64,000 nt of DNA, from NCBI GenBank assembly GCA_002713145.1, contig PAVS01000007.1, forward strand, positions 186,001 to 250,000, given 5' to 3'. This DNA comes from Halobacteriovoraceae bacterium. GTDB taxonomy: Bacteria; Bdellovibrionota; Bacteriovoracia; Bacteriovoracales; Bacteriovoracaceae. Shown here piece by piece: positions 49,599-58,565 of the stretch; positions within the stretch are counted from its first letter, which is position 1, and each line of letters starts with the position of its first letter. The notes under the pieces are model-generated. The model worked only from the letters and a program-made list of their open reading frames with translations, did not search any database and was not told the DNA's origin. The position numbers and the translations under genes were made by a program.

Positions 49599-52124
49599 TT
49601 AAAAAATTCCGATATTGCTTCCAATCCAGTAGGGAAGAGTTGCATCAATACCAATGGCTTCAACTTTTGGCTTTTCAACTTCATTTTCATTGATCACTTG
49701 AGCCGAATTTTGCCATACAAAGCCAGCATCTAGCACCATGTTTTGGGGTGATAAGGGAGCTGTGGTGATAGTCACATTTTCACCGGTCGCAAGAGTGATG
49801 GTCACTTTCTCAAGACTTGAGAGATCATTTGTTCTTACCAAGCGATGGGGTCTTTTTAGAAAATTATAAAGCCCTTTCGAAATACTCTCTGATTTCTCCG
49901 AGAGTTTATTTCTTTGAATCTTAGCGATCAGTGTATCAAAGAAAATATTTTGATGGTGTCCTAGATAATAATCGAGCATGTCGACCACCTTAAGCATTTG
50001 AGTGCGGTGATTTAAGCTCTCATCTAAATCAAAATAAGTTGATAAACTCATTATATTTGTTTCTAGCTCTTTGAAATGATCTACCGGATTAAGGATTAAA
50101 TAGAAAACTTCAAGCCATGCGGCATCTGATAGATCATGAACACTTGGTAATAATTCATCATAGCGACCAGGAATCATTTCGTTTGCGGCCAGTATAAAAG
50201 TCATTTGCTTAAACTTAGCTGCGCCCCAAATATTAACTTTCGGTTTTTGGTGAACCGTTTTGAGCAATGAATTTTCTTCTTTAAGGGTAAAGCCATATCT
50301 GATGAGGTAATCCACCATGAGAGCTGTAAGTCTTTTAACTTCCATTTGTACTGAAGTATCAGGAACAAGTTTATAAGTGTTCACTAATCCAAATAAAACA
50401 GCTGTGTATTGATCGATATCAATACCATCTCCTTGATAGGCCACCCAGGGAGTGTTATCGAGTTCACCTAAAATAAGACCGTTGCCGATTTGTTCCCCAT
50501 CTGCAATGAGATCTTGAGCGAGCTTAGAATCTAGCGGCATAATACTTCTGGCCAAAAGTCCACTGTCATTATGTATCTTGAATAGCCTAGAAATTCCTTT
50601 GAGTGATTTTTTGACTGCTGCTAAATTTTCACCTCTCGATTGAACGCGGTATTTATTAGCAAGAGCAGCGAGGTGAAGACCACTTAAATAAGCTGAGTTT
50701 AAATGAGATTTTTCACTCTCAACTTCACCTTTGATATTTTCGCTATGATCATCATAAGCCTCTTGCCAAGAAAGATCTGTGGTTTGCTTCATCTGTAAAG
50801 CATGAACAGTGGACAGTTGCATATGGTGATCAAGAATTTTTTTATCAATATTATTTATAACACTTGCAAGATTAACGGGAGCACTCTCATTAAGAAGTTT
50901 TGGTATGTTTGCTCGTAAGGGCAGAAGGGTTTTATTCACCAAAGGCTTAACATCTAAAGCAAGATGATCTACAAATTCACTTATGCGCTCTTGCATAAAC
51001 TCAGGGTAAAAAGCATTAAGGGCTTCCAGTAATGTGGTGATAAGAAACGAACTAGAATTAATATTCATCTCATAGCCAAGCTGCTTATTATAATGTTGAA
51101 TGATTTTGACCTGTCCATTTTCTGCTCGCCCAAATCTCATCGGAAAATTGAGTTTAAAACGATTTAAAGTTAATTCTATGTCTTCATCTGTTTTAAACAT
51201 ATCATTTTCATAATGAACATTCATATGAAATTTTATATTCCATGATCCTTGGAGAGGGAATTTAAAAATAAGACCTTGTTCATTAAATGTTTCTACCCCA
51301 AAAGGAACCTTTCCCACAATAAAGTCAACTTTTGTGATTTCATTAAGAGTGACACCATAATCTGGATTGTCCTCAAAAAACTTTTTGATATGAGCAGACA
51401 TTTCATTTTTTATTCTTTGTCGCAAATGAGGCGCGAGCATTTTCATTTGTCTGGCAATGCTTAGATTGATGGCTTCTACAGCTCCACTTGAAAGAATCTC
51501 ACTTTGTATTGTCTCAATTGATTCAGGTTGATCGATCTGAGTAATAGTCACTGCACTACCCGTCGTTCCACCGGTCATAGCTGAAGGTGTTGGTTCAGAA
51601 GAGGAAGGGGGAGTTTGTTGGTTAAGGGCCTGATTCCCTACAATATAACTGCTATAAACTTGTTGGTTAACCGCTGGAAGGTTTTCCGGTACATCAATTT
51701 TCTTTTGGTATTTGTTTTCTTGCGAAGGTTCTCTTTTTTTAATTTTGGAGTTTTTCTTTATCAGTTTTTTCTTAGCTTGGATTCCTTTTCCAAAAGAAAA
51801 ACTTTGTTTTTGAGATTTTGCCTTGGCCACTTCTTTGGTTGGTTTTTCTTCTTTCTTATCTTCAGCCTTTTTGGCTACAGGTGCTTTTTTTACGCTAAAT
51901 TTTTCCATTTTTTGAGTGAGCTGTTTCAGCGGTACTTTTCCCGCTTCACCTTGAGCTAGGTCAGCACTAAAAAACTCAGTATTTTTATTATAGCGATTAT
52001 AACTACTCGAGGTGTAATTCTCTTGATCATAATATTCAATAGAATTAGAATTCGTCACCTGTTGGATGAGCCCAAAAGTGATCAAACTTATAAATATGGC
52101 CGGAATAAAAACCGTTTTTAACAT
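49599..52124 (-). CDS. large exported protein with Lys-rich linker, unknown function
   Basis: 841 residues. An N-terminal membrane/signal segment (3-22) is followed by a 130-residue low-complexity region rich in Lys, Glu and Ala (KAPVAKKAEDKKEEKPT and similar), then Ser/Thr/Pro-rich sequence, then a beta-rich domain (about 240-370) and a long helical C-terminal part. GAGG precedes the ATG. The linker resembles TonB-type periplasm-spanning spacers, but no TonB C-terminal domain is seen. I recognise no family. A palindrome lies 116 bp upstream. Confidence 0.65.
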   Translation of the reverse strand: MLKTVFIPAIFISLITFGLIQQVTNSNSIEYYDQENYTSSSYNRYNKNTEFFSADLAQGEAGKVPLKQLTQKMEKFSVKKAPVAKKAEDKKEEKPTKEVAKAKSQKQSFSFGKGIQAKKKLIKKNSKIKKREPSQENKYQKKIDVPENLPAVNQQVYSSYIVGNQALNQQTPPSSSEPTPSAMTGGTTGSAVTITQIDQPESIETIQSEILSSGAVEAINLSIARQMKMLAPHLRQRIKNEMSAHIKKFFEDNPDYGVTLNEITKVDFIVGKVPFGVETFNEQGLIFKFPLQGSWNIKFHMNVHYENDMFKTDEDIELTLNRFKLNFPMRFGRAENGQVKIIQHYNKQLGYEMNINSSSFLITTLLEALNAFYPEFMQERISEFVDHLALDVKPLVNKTLLPLRANIPKLLNESAPVNLASVINNIDKKILDHHMQLSTVHALQMKQTTDLSWQEAYDDHSENIKGEVESEKSHLNSAYLSGLHLAALANKYRVQSRGENLAAVKKSLKGISRLFKIHNDSGLLARSIMPLDSKLAQDLIADGEQIGNGLILGELDNTPWVAYQGDGIDIDQYTAVLFGLVNTYKLVPDTSVQMEVKRLTALMVDYLIRYGFTLKEENSLLKTVHQKPKVNIWGAAKFKQMTFILAANEMIPGRYDELLPSVHDLSDAAWLEVFYLILNPVDHFKELETNIMSLSTYFDLDESLNHRTQMLKVVDMLDYYLGHHQNIFFDTLIAKIQRNKLSEKSESISKGLYNFLKRPHRLVRTNDLSSLEKVTITLATGENVTITTAPLSPQNMVLDAGFVWQNSAQVINENEVEKPKVEAIGIDATLPYWIGSNIGIF

Positions 52125-52239
52125 AATTTACCTCACCCTATATAGAGCAAAGGCGGTGCCATATTGGCTTACTCAAATTCAAGGGGTTAGAGGATGAAGT
52201 TTGATAAGTTGAGCACTAAACTATGTTTTTCTTATACAG

Positions 52240-52256
52240 TGTCTAAAATTTAGACA
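52240..52256. promoter_or_regulatory. perfect palindrome TGTCTAAAATTTAGACA, candidate operator
   Basis: Arms of eight bases around one central A, in the 282-bp divergent region between the 841-residue gene and the metallophosphatase. The rest of this region holds the 52321-52349 promoter. Confidence 0.5.
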
Positions 52257-52320
52257 AATTCTAAACACTTATTAAACGCTCATTAGAAAAGGATTTAATA
52301 ACGGACAAATCTTCTTACAT

Positions 52321-52349
52321 TTGCTTAATTTTCTGCAACTAAGATAGAA
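52321..52349 (+). promoter_or_regulatory. promoter of the metallophosphatase operon
   Basis: TTGCTT, 17 bp, TAGAAT, followed by a leader of about 50 nt with AAAGGGG before the ATG. Confidence 0.45.
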
Positions 52350-52406
52350 TTACGGTAAAATAAATACATGATCACCAAGGAATGGTGAAACGAAAGGGGT
52401 TCAAGG

Positions 52407-53678
52407 ATGATAAACCGAAGTTTCTATTCACATATGGCCATAGGCCTTCTTCTCTTTATAACTGTTTCCTGTAAAGACGTGTTGCCACCAACAATTAAAG
52501 GTGAGCCAACTCATATACGAGCGATGTATAAATCTGATCCTGCGACTTCAGTGGTGATAGGATGGAATAGGTTTAGAGGGAAAACCAGGCTGGATAAACT
52601 CTATTGGGATACGGTCGATCACGGAGATGATCTCGAAGCTTATCGCAATGTTGAATCTCCTGATTACAGAACTTTTTATTTTGGCATCTATAGTGCCTTT
52701 GTTGAATTAGAAAATCTCGCTCCCAACTCAAGAGTCTATTTTGTTATCGCCAATAGTTATGGTGTGACTCAAAGATATTATGTGGACACACTTCCAGATT
52801 CTCGAGATGCAAAACTTTCTTTTATTGCAGGAGGAGATTCACGCAATCATAGAGATGTTAGACAGAATGCTAATTCACTGGTAGCCAAGTTAAAACCCCA
52901 TGCTGTTTTGTTTGGGGGAGACATGACGGATAAAGGCTTACCTGGAGAGTGGCATAATTGGTTTGAAGACTGGCAACTCACAATTGATTCTGACGGAAGA
53001 GTGACTCCTATTGTTCCTGCGAGAGGAAATCATGAACTTTCAAATAAAATACTACATAAACTCTTTTGGCTCCCAAGTGGTAACTACTACACCTTGAGAA
53101 TGGCCGATGGGTTGGTACAAACTTATGTTCTTAATAGTGAAATGTCTGTAGGTGGAAATCAACTCACATGGCTTAAGAGGGAGTTGGAAAAAAATACTGA
53201 TGTGGTTTGGCAATTTGCTGTCTACCATAAACCCATGAGACCTCATGTGGCGAGTAAATCAGAAGGAACGAATGAATATAAATATTGGGCGCAACTTTTT
53301 TACGATCACAGCGTTGATCTGGTTATGGAATCAGATTCACACTCGGTTAAATCAACTTGGCCTATTCGCCCTTCAACTGAACCAGGAAGTGATGAAGGGT
53401 TTATTCGTGACGATGAAAATGGAACAGTCTATGTCGGTGAAGGCTGTTGGGGAGCACCCACCAGGGCCGCTGATGATAATAAATCATGGACCAGAGATAG
53501 TGATGAATTTAATCAATTCAAACTCATCCATGTTTCCCAAGATCAAGTAGATGTCAGGACAATAAACGTTGATAATGCTTATGAAGTTGGAGAAAACAGT
53601 TTGGAAGAGAGATTTGAGCTGCCAGAAAACCTGATGATCTGGACTCCTGAGAACGGAGATATTGTTACTATTCGCTAA
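52407..53678 (+). CDS. calcineurin-like metallophosphatase lipoprotein, purple-acid-phosphatase type
   Basis: 423 residues; lipoprotein signal ends TVSCKD (Cys22). An Ig/FN3-like N-terminal domain (about 30-135) is followed by the metallophosphoesterase domain: GGDSRN, LFGGDMTD, ARGNHE and AVYHKPM. The last motif reads SDSHS rather than the usual GHxH, so metal binding at that site may differ. Expected to hydrolyse phosphomonoesters at the cell surface. The next gene starts three bases after the stop. Confidence 0.8.
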   Translation: MINRSFYSHMAIGLLLFITVSCKDVLPPTIKGEPTHIRAMYKSDPATSVVIGWNRFRGKTRLDKLYWDTVDHGDDLEAYRNVESPDYRTFYFGIYSAFVELENLAPNSRVYFVIANSYGVTQRYYVDTLPDSRDAKLSFIAGGDSRNHRDVRQNANSLVAKLKPHAVLFGGDMTDKGLPGEWHNWFEDWQLTIDSDGRVTPIVPARGNHELSNKILHKLFWLPSGNYYTLRMADGLVQTYVLNSEMSVGGNQLTWLKRELEKNTDVVWQFAVYHKPMRPHVASKSEGTNEYKYWAQLFYDHSVDLVMESDSHSVKSTWPIRPSTEPGSDEGFIRDDENGTVYVGEGCWGAPTRAADDNKSWTRDSDEFNQFKLIHVSQDQVDVRTINVDNAYEVGENSLEERFELPENLMIWTPENGDIVTIR

Positions 53679-53680
53679 TT

Positions 53681-54580
53681 ATGACGGAAGAACAAATAAA
53701 GAAAATCACTTTTATTATAAGATTGGCCTGTATCGCTTTTTTTCTAGGTCGTGGTTGGGAGTATTTATTTTTTGATGCTCCCTTTCGAACTCTTCTCTGG
53801 AGTCAAGGACTGATGCAAGGAGTGATTGAGTCTCTCACAAGTATGAGATGGGAAGAGTGGGTTAAAGGGGGAGGAGCAGGGGAGCTGTTTATCAATGGCC
53901 TTACTCGTGCTCTAGGTGTTTTTTTTATTATGGCGGCCATCGTCAGTTGTTTTATAAAGTCTCATCAAAAAAAACTAGGAATTGTTTTGCTCTTTGGCTC
54001 ACTTGCCATGGTCATGATAAGCTTTTTACTCTTTATGGGAAAAGGCTTTGCTGTCGGGATGTTTATAGAGCATGCCATTCAAATGGGAATAGGAGTGGCG
54101 TTCTATCTCACACTTTTTTATCCCCAAAACTTTGATAAATATCTGTTCTATTTTAAACTGCTCATCTCCTTTACTTTTATAGGCCACGGATTGTTTGCCA
54201 TTGGTTATTATCCTATCCCCGGTGGATTTATCGATATGATTATTAACACCTTTGGGTTTACAGAAGACAATGCGGTTTTAATGTTACGCTTTGCTGGGAT
54301 TCTTGATTTCTCCGCAGCTATTTTTATTTTTGTGCCTGGACTTGAACTTTATGCCCTTGGCTTCAATATTTTTTGGGGACTCACCACTGCTTTTGCACGA
54401 TCGGTGGCACATATTGACATCAATTTATTAGAATTAACTTCTCATCAATGGATTTTTGAGACCATCTATCGTCTTCCCCATGGGCTTTTGCCCCTGGCGC
54501 TATTCTTCTATGTGAGGAGCCGTTCTTTGGACCCACAAGATGGTTATAAGAGTAAGAGTACTCAACACCAAGAAGCCTAA
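53681..54580 (+). CDS. multi-pass membrane protein, unknown function
   Basis: 299 residues, seven to eight hydrophobic helices, with GLMQG, GHGLFAIGYYPIPGGF and a charged C-terminal tail. I do not recognise a family. Translationally coupled to the metallophosphatase gene (ATG three bases after its stop), so a joint function at the envelope is likely. The last 81 bp overlap the convergent efflux-pump gene. Confidence 0.6.
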   Translation: MTEEQIKKITFIIRLACIAFFLGRGWEYLFFDAPFRTLLWSQGLMQGVIESLTSMRWEEWVKGGGAGELFINGLTRALGVFFIMAAIVSCFIKSHQKKLGIVLLFGSLAMVMISFLLFMGKGFAVGMFIEHAIQMGIGVAFYLTLFYPQNFDKYLFYFKLLISFTFIGHGLFAIGYYPIPGGFIDMIINTFGFTEDNAVLMLRFAGILDFSAAIFIFVPGLELYALGFNIFWGLTTAFARSVAHIDINLLELTSHQWIFETIYRLPHGLLPLALFFYVRSRSLDPQDGYKSKSTQHQEA

Positions 54581-55723
54581 AACCAAAGGCGTAATTGTTC
54601 CCCTAAATTGACTGCCGATAAGAGATCCAAAACCAATTGATATAATATTATTAATGGTGCTGATGATAGATGCTGCAACTCCGGCCATATCTCCCATGGG
54701 CTCCATGGCCAATGAATTTAAATTTCCAAAAAGAACTCCTACACACATAAAGCAGGGGATGAGAAAAATCATAAAGCTTATAATATCTGGCTTAAAATCA
54801 GATAATACGAGCAAGAGGAAATACCAAATAGAACTAAAGAGTATGCCTAAGGTTCCCCATTTAGTGAGTTTGGCCATACCAACTCTTTCAACCAAGCGGG
54901 AATTTATAAAGGAGGCCACTCCAATAGTGAGAGCAAGTCCACCAAAAATATAAGGAAATTCTTTTTCAAGTCCAAAGACGACTGAGAAAATTTGTTGAGA
55001 AGAGATGAGATAGCCTAGAAAAGCACCAAACACTAAACCACTGGCAATAGCATAACCTAGAGATTGGGGGTGAGAAAAAACTTTTGCAATCGCGGTTTTA
55101 AAATAACTTATCCGAAAAGGTTTTCTGTGCTCATAGCTAAGTGTCTCTGGTTGCCTGAGTAATAACCATGTGAGACCGAACAAACTCAAAACGATAAAGA
55201 TAATAAATATTCCACGCCAATGAGAAAAGCTTAAAATAATAGCTCCGAGAGTAGGAGCAATGGTGGGGACAATAATAAACACCATATTGATAAGTGACAT
55301 CACTCGCGCCATCGTGTTGCCAACATACATATCTCGAATCATGGCCATACTGACAATGCGGGTACTGGCCGCACCCAGGCCCTGAAAAAAACGACCCAAG
55401 AGCATGATTTCAAAATTATGGGTGGAGATGGCCACAATATTACCCACCGTAAATAAGGTGATCCCAAAACCAATGACTTTTCTTCTGCCAAAGGTATCTG
55501 ATAAAGGTCCATAAAAGGTCATTCCTAAACTCATGCCAATAAATAAACTCGTGATGATAAACTGATTATGGTTAGGGTCAACCACTCCAAGTTCTTCACC
55601 TATAATGGGCAGAGCTGGCAACATGGCATCTATCGCTAAAGCGGCCATAGACATGAGAAGTGCCATAAGTGAGACAAATTCCAGCATATTTAGTTTTTGA
55701 TAAGGATTAAGACTTAATTTCAT
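54500..55723 (-). CDS. Bcr/CflA-family MFS drug efflux transporter
   Basis: 407 residues, 12 membrane helices. FYGPLSDTFGRRKVIGFG is the MFS motif between helices 2 and 3; LALIDAMLPALPIIGEEL-type helix 1 and FQGLGAASTRIVSMAMIRDM are typical of the Bcr/CflA branch, proton-driven exporters of antibiotics or sulfonamides. Divergent from the PlsC gene; a shared TATAAT/ATTATA lies between. Confidence 0.85.
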   Translation of the reverse strand: MKLSLNPYQKLNMLEFVSLMALLMSMAALAIDAMLPALPIIGEELGVVDPNHNQFIITSLFIGMSLGMTFYGPLSDTFGRRKVIGFGITLFTVGNIVAISTHNFEIMLLGRFFQGLGAASTRIVSMAMIRDMYVGNTMARVMSLINMVFIIVPTIAPTLGAIILSFSHWRGIFIIFIVLSLFGLTWLLLRQPETLSYEHRKPFRISYFKTAIAKVFSHPQSLGYAIASGLVFGAFLGYLISSQQIFSVVFGLEKEFPYIFGGLALTIGVASFINSRLVERVGMAKLTKWGTLGILFSSIWYFLLLVLSDFKPDIISFMIFLIPCFMCVGVLFGNLNSLAMEPMGDMAGVAASIISTINNIISIGFGSLIGSQFRGTITPLVLGFLVLSTLTLITILWVQRTAPHIEE

Positions 55724-55771
55724 GAGGGTTTAGTGTATAATGCTCATCAAGTAACGACAATGAAATAGATT

Positions 55772-56515
55772 ATGATCGCAAAAATAAGATATTGGCTTAG
55801 AATGCTTACAGCAACAATCTATTCCATAACAATTTTTTGTTATGGTTTATTGCTATGTCTTATCCGTCCTTTTCATCCCAATAGTATGCATAAGATTTGT
55901 CGAATCATAAGTTGGCGCTCTCAAGAAATTCTCGGCATCGCTATAGAGCACCGTGGAATGGAACATCTTCAAACAGAAAACTCAGCTGTTATTATGAGCA
56001 ATCATCAAAATAATTTCGATGTTGTTTTAGGGGCAAGTTGCTATCCTCCCAGAACCATTCTTATCGCAAAGCGATCTCTTTTTTGGGTGCCTTTTTTTGG
56101 TCAGTTCTTTTGGCTTTCTGGAAATATTTTTATCAATAGAAAAAATAAAGTTTCGGCCAAAGCTTCTATGGAAAAAGTCACAGAGAAAGTGCATAAGCAA
56201 AAAGTTAAAATATGGATTCTTCCTGAGGGCACCCGCAGTAAAGGGAGGGGATTACTGCCCTTTAAAAAAGGGGGATTTATCACCGCCATCAACTGTCAAA
56301 TACCCATTATACCTGTGGTGTGGAGCTCCTATAAAGGCAAGATCGACTTCTCTAAACCCTTTAGCGGTAAGGTGATTATTTCTGCACTTAAACCCATTTC
56401 TACCCGTGGCTTGTCTCTAAATGACCTAGGGCCCTTAATGGATAAAGTACACTTGGCCATGAAAAATGAATTGGCCCACATCGATGGTGAATTGCAGGGA
56501 AAGAGTACGCTTTAA
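55772..56515 (+). CDS. plsC: 1-acyl-sn-glycerol-3-phosphate acyltransferase
   Basis: 247 residues. SNHQNNFDVVL holds the HX4D motif, FINRKNK is block II, LPEGTRSKGRGL block III and IPIIPVVWSS block IV. It converts lysophosphatidic acid to phosphatidic acid at the inner membrane. This set of blocks is closer to E. coli PlsC than the 41078 enzyme is. The 3' end overlaps ilvE (convergent) by 4 bp. Confidence 0.88.
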   Translation: MIAKIRYWLRMLTATIYSITIFCYGLLLCLIRPFHPNSMHKICRIISWRSQEILGIAIEHRGMEHLQTENSAVIMSNHQNNFDVVLGASCYPPRTILIAKRSLFWVPFFGQFFWLSGNIFINRKNKVSAKASMEKVTEKVHKQKVKIWILPEGTRSKGRGLLPFKKGGFITAINCQIPIIPVVWSSYKGKIDFSKPFSGKVIISALKPISTRGLSLNDLGPLMDKVHLAMKNELAHIDGELQGKSTL

Positions 56516-57576
56516 AAAACTTTGGTCAGATATTTCTTTGATAATTCTGTTTTATCATTATGAGTGTCGATAAGATATTGTTTAAGCATTTCACCGACTG
56601 GCCCTGCTTCAAATTTATAATCTTCAATTTTGCCATCTTGATCAAGGACACCAATCACATCCAAAGGAACCAGTGTGGCGGCAGTTCCCACCGCAAAGAC
56701 TTCTGTGATGCTTCCATCTTTGTGGCCATTTATCAGAGCTTCTAAGCTCAATTGAGTTTCATGAACTTTTAAACCTTTGAGCTTTGCAATTTCGATAATA
56801 GTTTTACGAGTGATTCCATGGAGGATTTGGCCACTCAGTTCAGGAGTGTATATCTCACCATTTTGAACCCAGAAGAAATTCATTCCCCCTAATTCTTCGA
56901 AATTTGTTTTGGTTTTATTATCGAGATAGAGGACTTGTTGGTAACCCAGATCTTGAGCTTGATTCACAGCAGTTAATGAAAGGGCATAGTTCGCAGCGGT
57001 TTTCGCTTCTCCCGTTCCCCCTTCAAAGGCACGAGTAAAATGTTTTCCCACCAACACTTTGGTTTTTTTATCTCCTGAAGCAAAATAATCACCCACGATA
57101 GAAGACATCACCATAAAGATATAGGACTTCGAGCTTGCTACTTTTATTTTCTCATCATTCGCAAACATAAGCGGTCTTAAATAAAGTGAGTGAAGTGGGT
57201 AATCAGGGATATATTTTGAACATTCTTTTACATATTCAGAAACACATGTTTCAAACACTTCTGGTGGAAGTTGCACCATAGACATAATCTTACCAGAGCG
57301 GTGAAATCTCTCTGCAGCGTCTTTAAGGCGAAATATTCCGGTGTTATTATCTAATTTATAAGCTTTAAGTCCTTCAAATATAGACTGTCCGTAGTGGAGA
57401 GTCGCGCTAAAAGGATTGATGGGGTAATTCGATAAATTTCCTAGATGAACTTCATCAGGAACAGGATTATCTTTTGTCACTTTGCACCATAAAAGTACAG
57501 GGACTTGAACCTCACCAAATCCAGGATTTGGTTCACAAGTAAAATCAGAATGTTCGACTGTTTTATTGAATTTCAT
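56512..57576 (-). CDS. ilvE: branched-chain amino acid aminotransferase
   Basis: 354 residues, the long BCAT form. HYGQSIFEGLKAY, LYLRPLMFAND, GTGEAKTAANYA (PLP Lys), NFEELGGMNFFWV and EVFAVGTAATLVPL are typical. It interconverts Leu, Ile and Val with their keto acids using glutamate, in the cytoplasm. Transcribed alone; no other ilv or leu gene in the window. Confidence 0.92.
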   Translation of the reverse strand: MKFNKTVEHSDFTCEPNPGFGEVQVPVLLWCKVTKDNPVPDEVHLGNLSNYPINPFSATLHYGQSIFEGLKAYKLDNNTGIFRLKDAAERFHRSGKIMSMVQLPPEVFETCVSEYVKECSKYIPDYPLHSLYLRPLMFANDEKIKVASSKSYIFMVMSSIVGDYFASGDKKTKVLVGKHFTRAFEGGTGEAKTAANYALSLTAVNQAQDLGYQQVLYLDNKTKTNFEELGGMNFFWVQNGEIYTPELSGQILHGITRKTIIEIAKLKGLKVHETQLSLEALINGHKDGSITEVFAVGTAATLVPLDVIGVLDQDGKIEDYKFEAGPVGEMLKQYLIDTHNDKTELSKKYLTKVF

Positions 57577-57648
57577 AGCTGGCAGGAGAATACCAGAGAA
57601 AGAGCTGATTTGGAATAAAGCATTTAAATAATGTAAAAATAGGAATAA

Positions 57649-57678
57649 TTAGACACTAAAATGAAGCTTAGGTATAAA
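57649..57678 (+). promoter_or_regulatory. promoter of the DUF4920 gene
   Basis: TTAGAC, 18 bp, TATAAA; GGAGG follows at normal distance before the ATG at 57704. Confidence 0.45.
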
Positions 57679-57703
57679 TGAAGCAATTCAACGGAGGAAA
57701 ATT

Positions 57704-58129
57704 ATGAAATTACTGATTCTTTTAACTCTTGCTCTCAATATCGGCTTGACCAGTGATAAATCCCCTCAAACCTATGGAGATAAAATTACCCTTAAAAATC
57801 CAGTGAGCCTGGCAGCGGCCATTGAAGCTAACTCAGATAAGGAAATGCTCATAAGGTCAAAAGTGACTAAGGTTTGCAAAATGAAAGGCTGTTGGATGAT
57901 GCTGGAAGATAAAAACAAAGAGTATAGAGTTACATTTAGTGATTATGGAACAACGGTTCCGATGACACTTATTGGAAAAGAGATCCTGGTTCAAGGGAAA
58001 ATTAAGCAAAAAAAACTCACTCTTAAACAAACAAAGCATTATGTGGAAGATGAGGGAGGAGATCCTTCAAAAATTACTGAGCCTAGAACTGAATATAGAG
58101 TGGTGGCAAGCGGAGTTAAAGTTCTCTAG
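57704..58129 (+). CDS. exported DUF4920 (OB-fold) protein
   Basis: 141 residues with a short signal peptide. KVTKVCKMKGCWMML is the conserved Cys-containing core of DUF4920, followed by ILVQGKIKQ and a conserved late segment. Members are small periplasmic proteins of unknown role, possibly metal- or redox-linked through the CxxxGCW cysteines. GGAGG precedes the ATG. Confidence 0.72.
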   Translation: MKLLILLTLALNIGLTSDKSPQTYGDKITLKNPVSLAAAIEANSDKEMLIRSKVTKVCKMKGCWMMLEDKNKEYRVTFSDYGTTVPMTLIGKEILVQGKIKQKKLTLKQTKHYVEDEGGDPSKITEPRTEYRVVASGVKVL

Positions 58130-58131
58130 AC

Positions 58132-58467
58132 TTAGCGATAATTACGTTTTGATTTTCCTTGCTTGCGATCAAGTGATCTTTTCAAGGAGTTAAAACCTCC
58201 TTGTACACTTTGCATAAGATCATTAAATTTTCTTCCCCCCGGTGCTCTTGCACTGGACTCTTGCACCACTTTCTGCTGGGGGGAGCCTGAACAGGCAGAT
58301 TTGTTTAAGTCCTCTTCTTTAAGTGCAATTTGATAGGGGATCTCAATGGTTTCCCCGTTATCTTTGATAGTGTATTTTTCTATATAATAGGTTTTCCCCC
58401 CGATAATAAGTTCTATCCCATAGCTTGAAGTTGTGGTGAGAAAAATCATCAAAAGTATTAAGCGCAT
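58132..58467 (-). CDS. small exported protein
   Basis: 111 residues; signal peptide (first 17, TTTSSYG). A short beta region is followed by a basic tail rich in Arg, Lys and Ser (RSLDRKQGKSKRNYR). One cysteine. No family known. A perfect TATAAT lies five bases before the ATG and there is no Shine-Dalgarno. Confidence 0.5.
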   Translation of the reverse strand: MRLILLMIFLTTTSSYGIELIIGGKTYYIEKYTIKDNGETIEIPYQIALKEEDLNKSACSGSPQQKVVQESSARAPGGRKFNDLMQSVQGGFNSLKRSLDRKQGKSKRNYR

Positions 58468-58472
58468 AATTT

Positions 58473-58478
58473 ATTATA
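58473..58478 (-). promoter_or_regulatory. -10 box (TATAAT) 5 nt before the 58467 ATG
   Basis: Perfect -10 hexamer on the minus strand, five bases from the ATG; no clear -35. Confidence 0.4.
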
Positions 58479-58565
58479 CAGCAAGGGGGACGCAAGCTCA
58501 TAGATATGTATGTATTTACAATACTTTAGCTGATCCTATGGAGTTTAAGCTGGCCATTTTTCGAC

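Noticed and set aside
51615-51959. Open frame of 114 codons antisense to the 841-residue protein gene
   Set aside because: Phe-rich translation is the mirror of the Lys-rich linker; not a gene.
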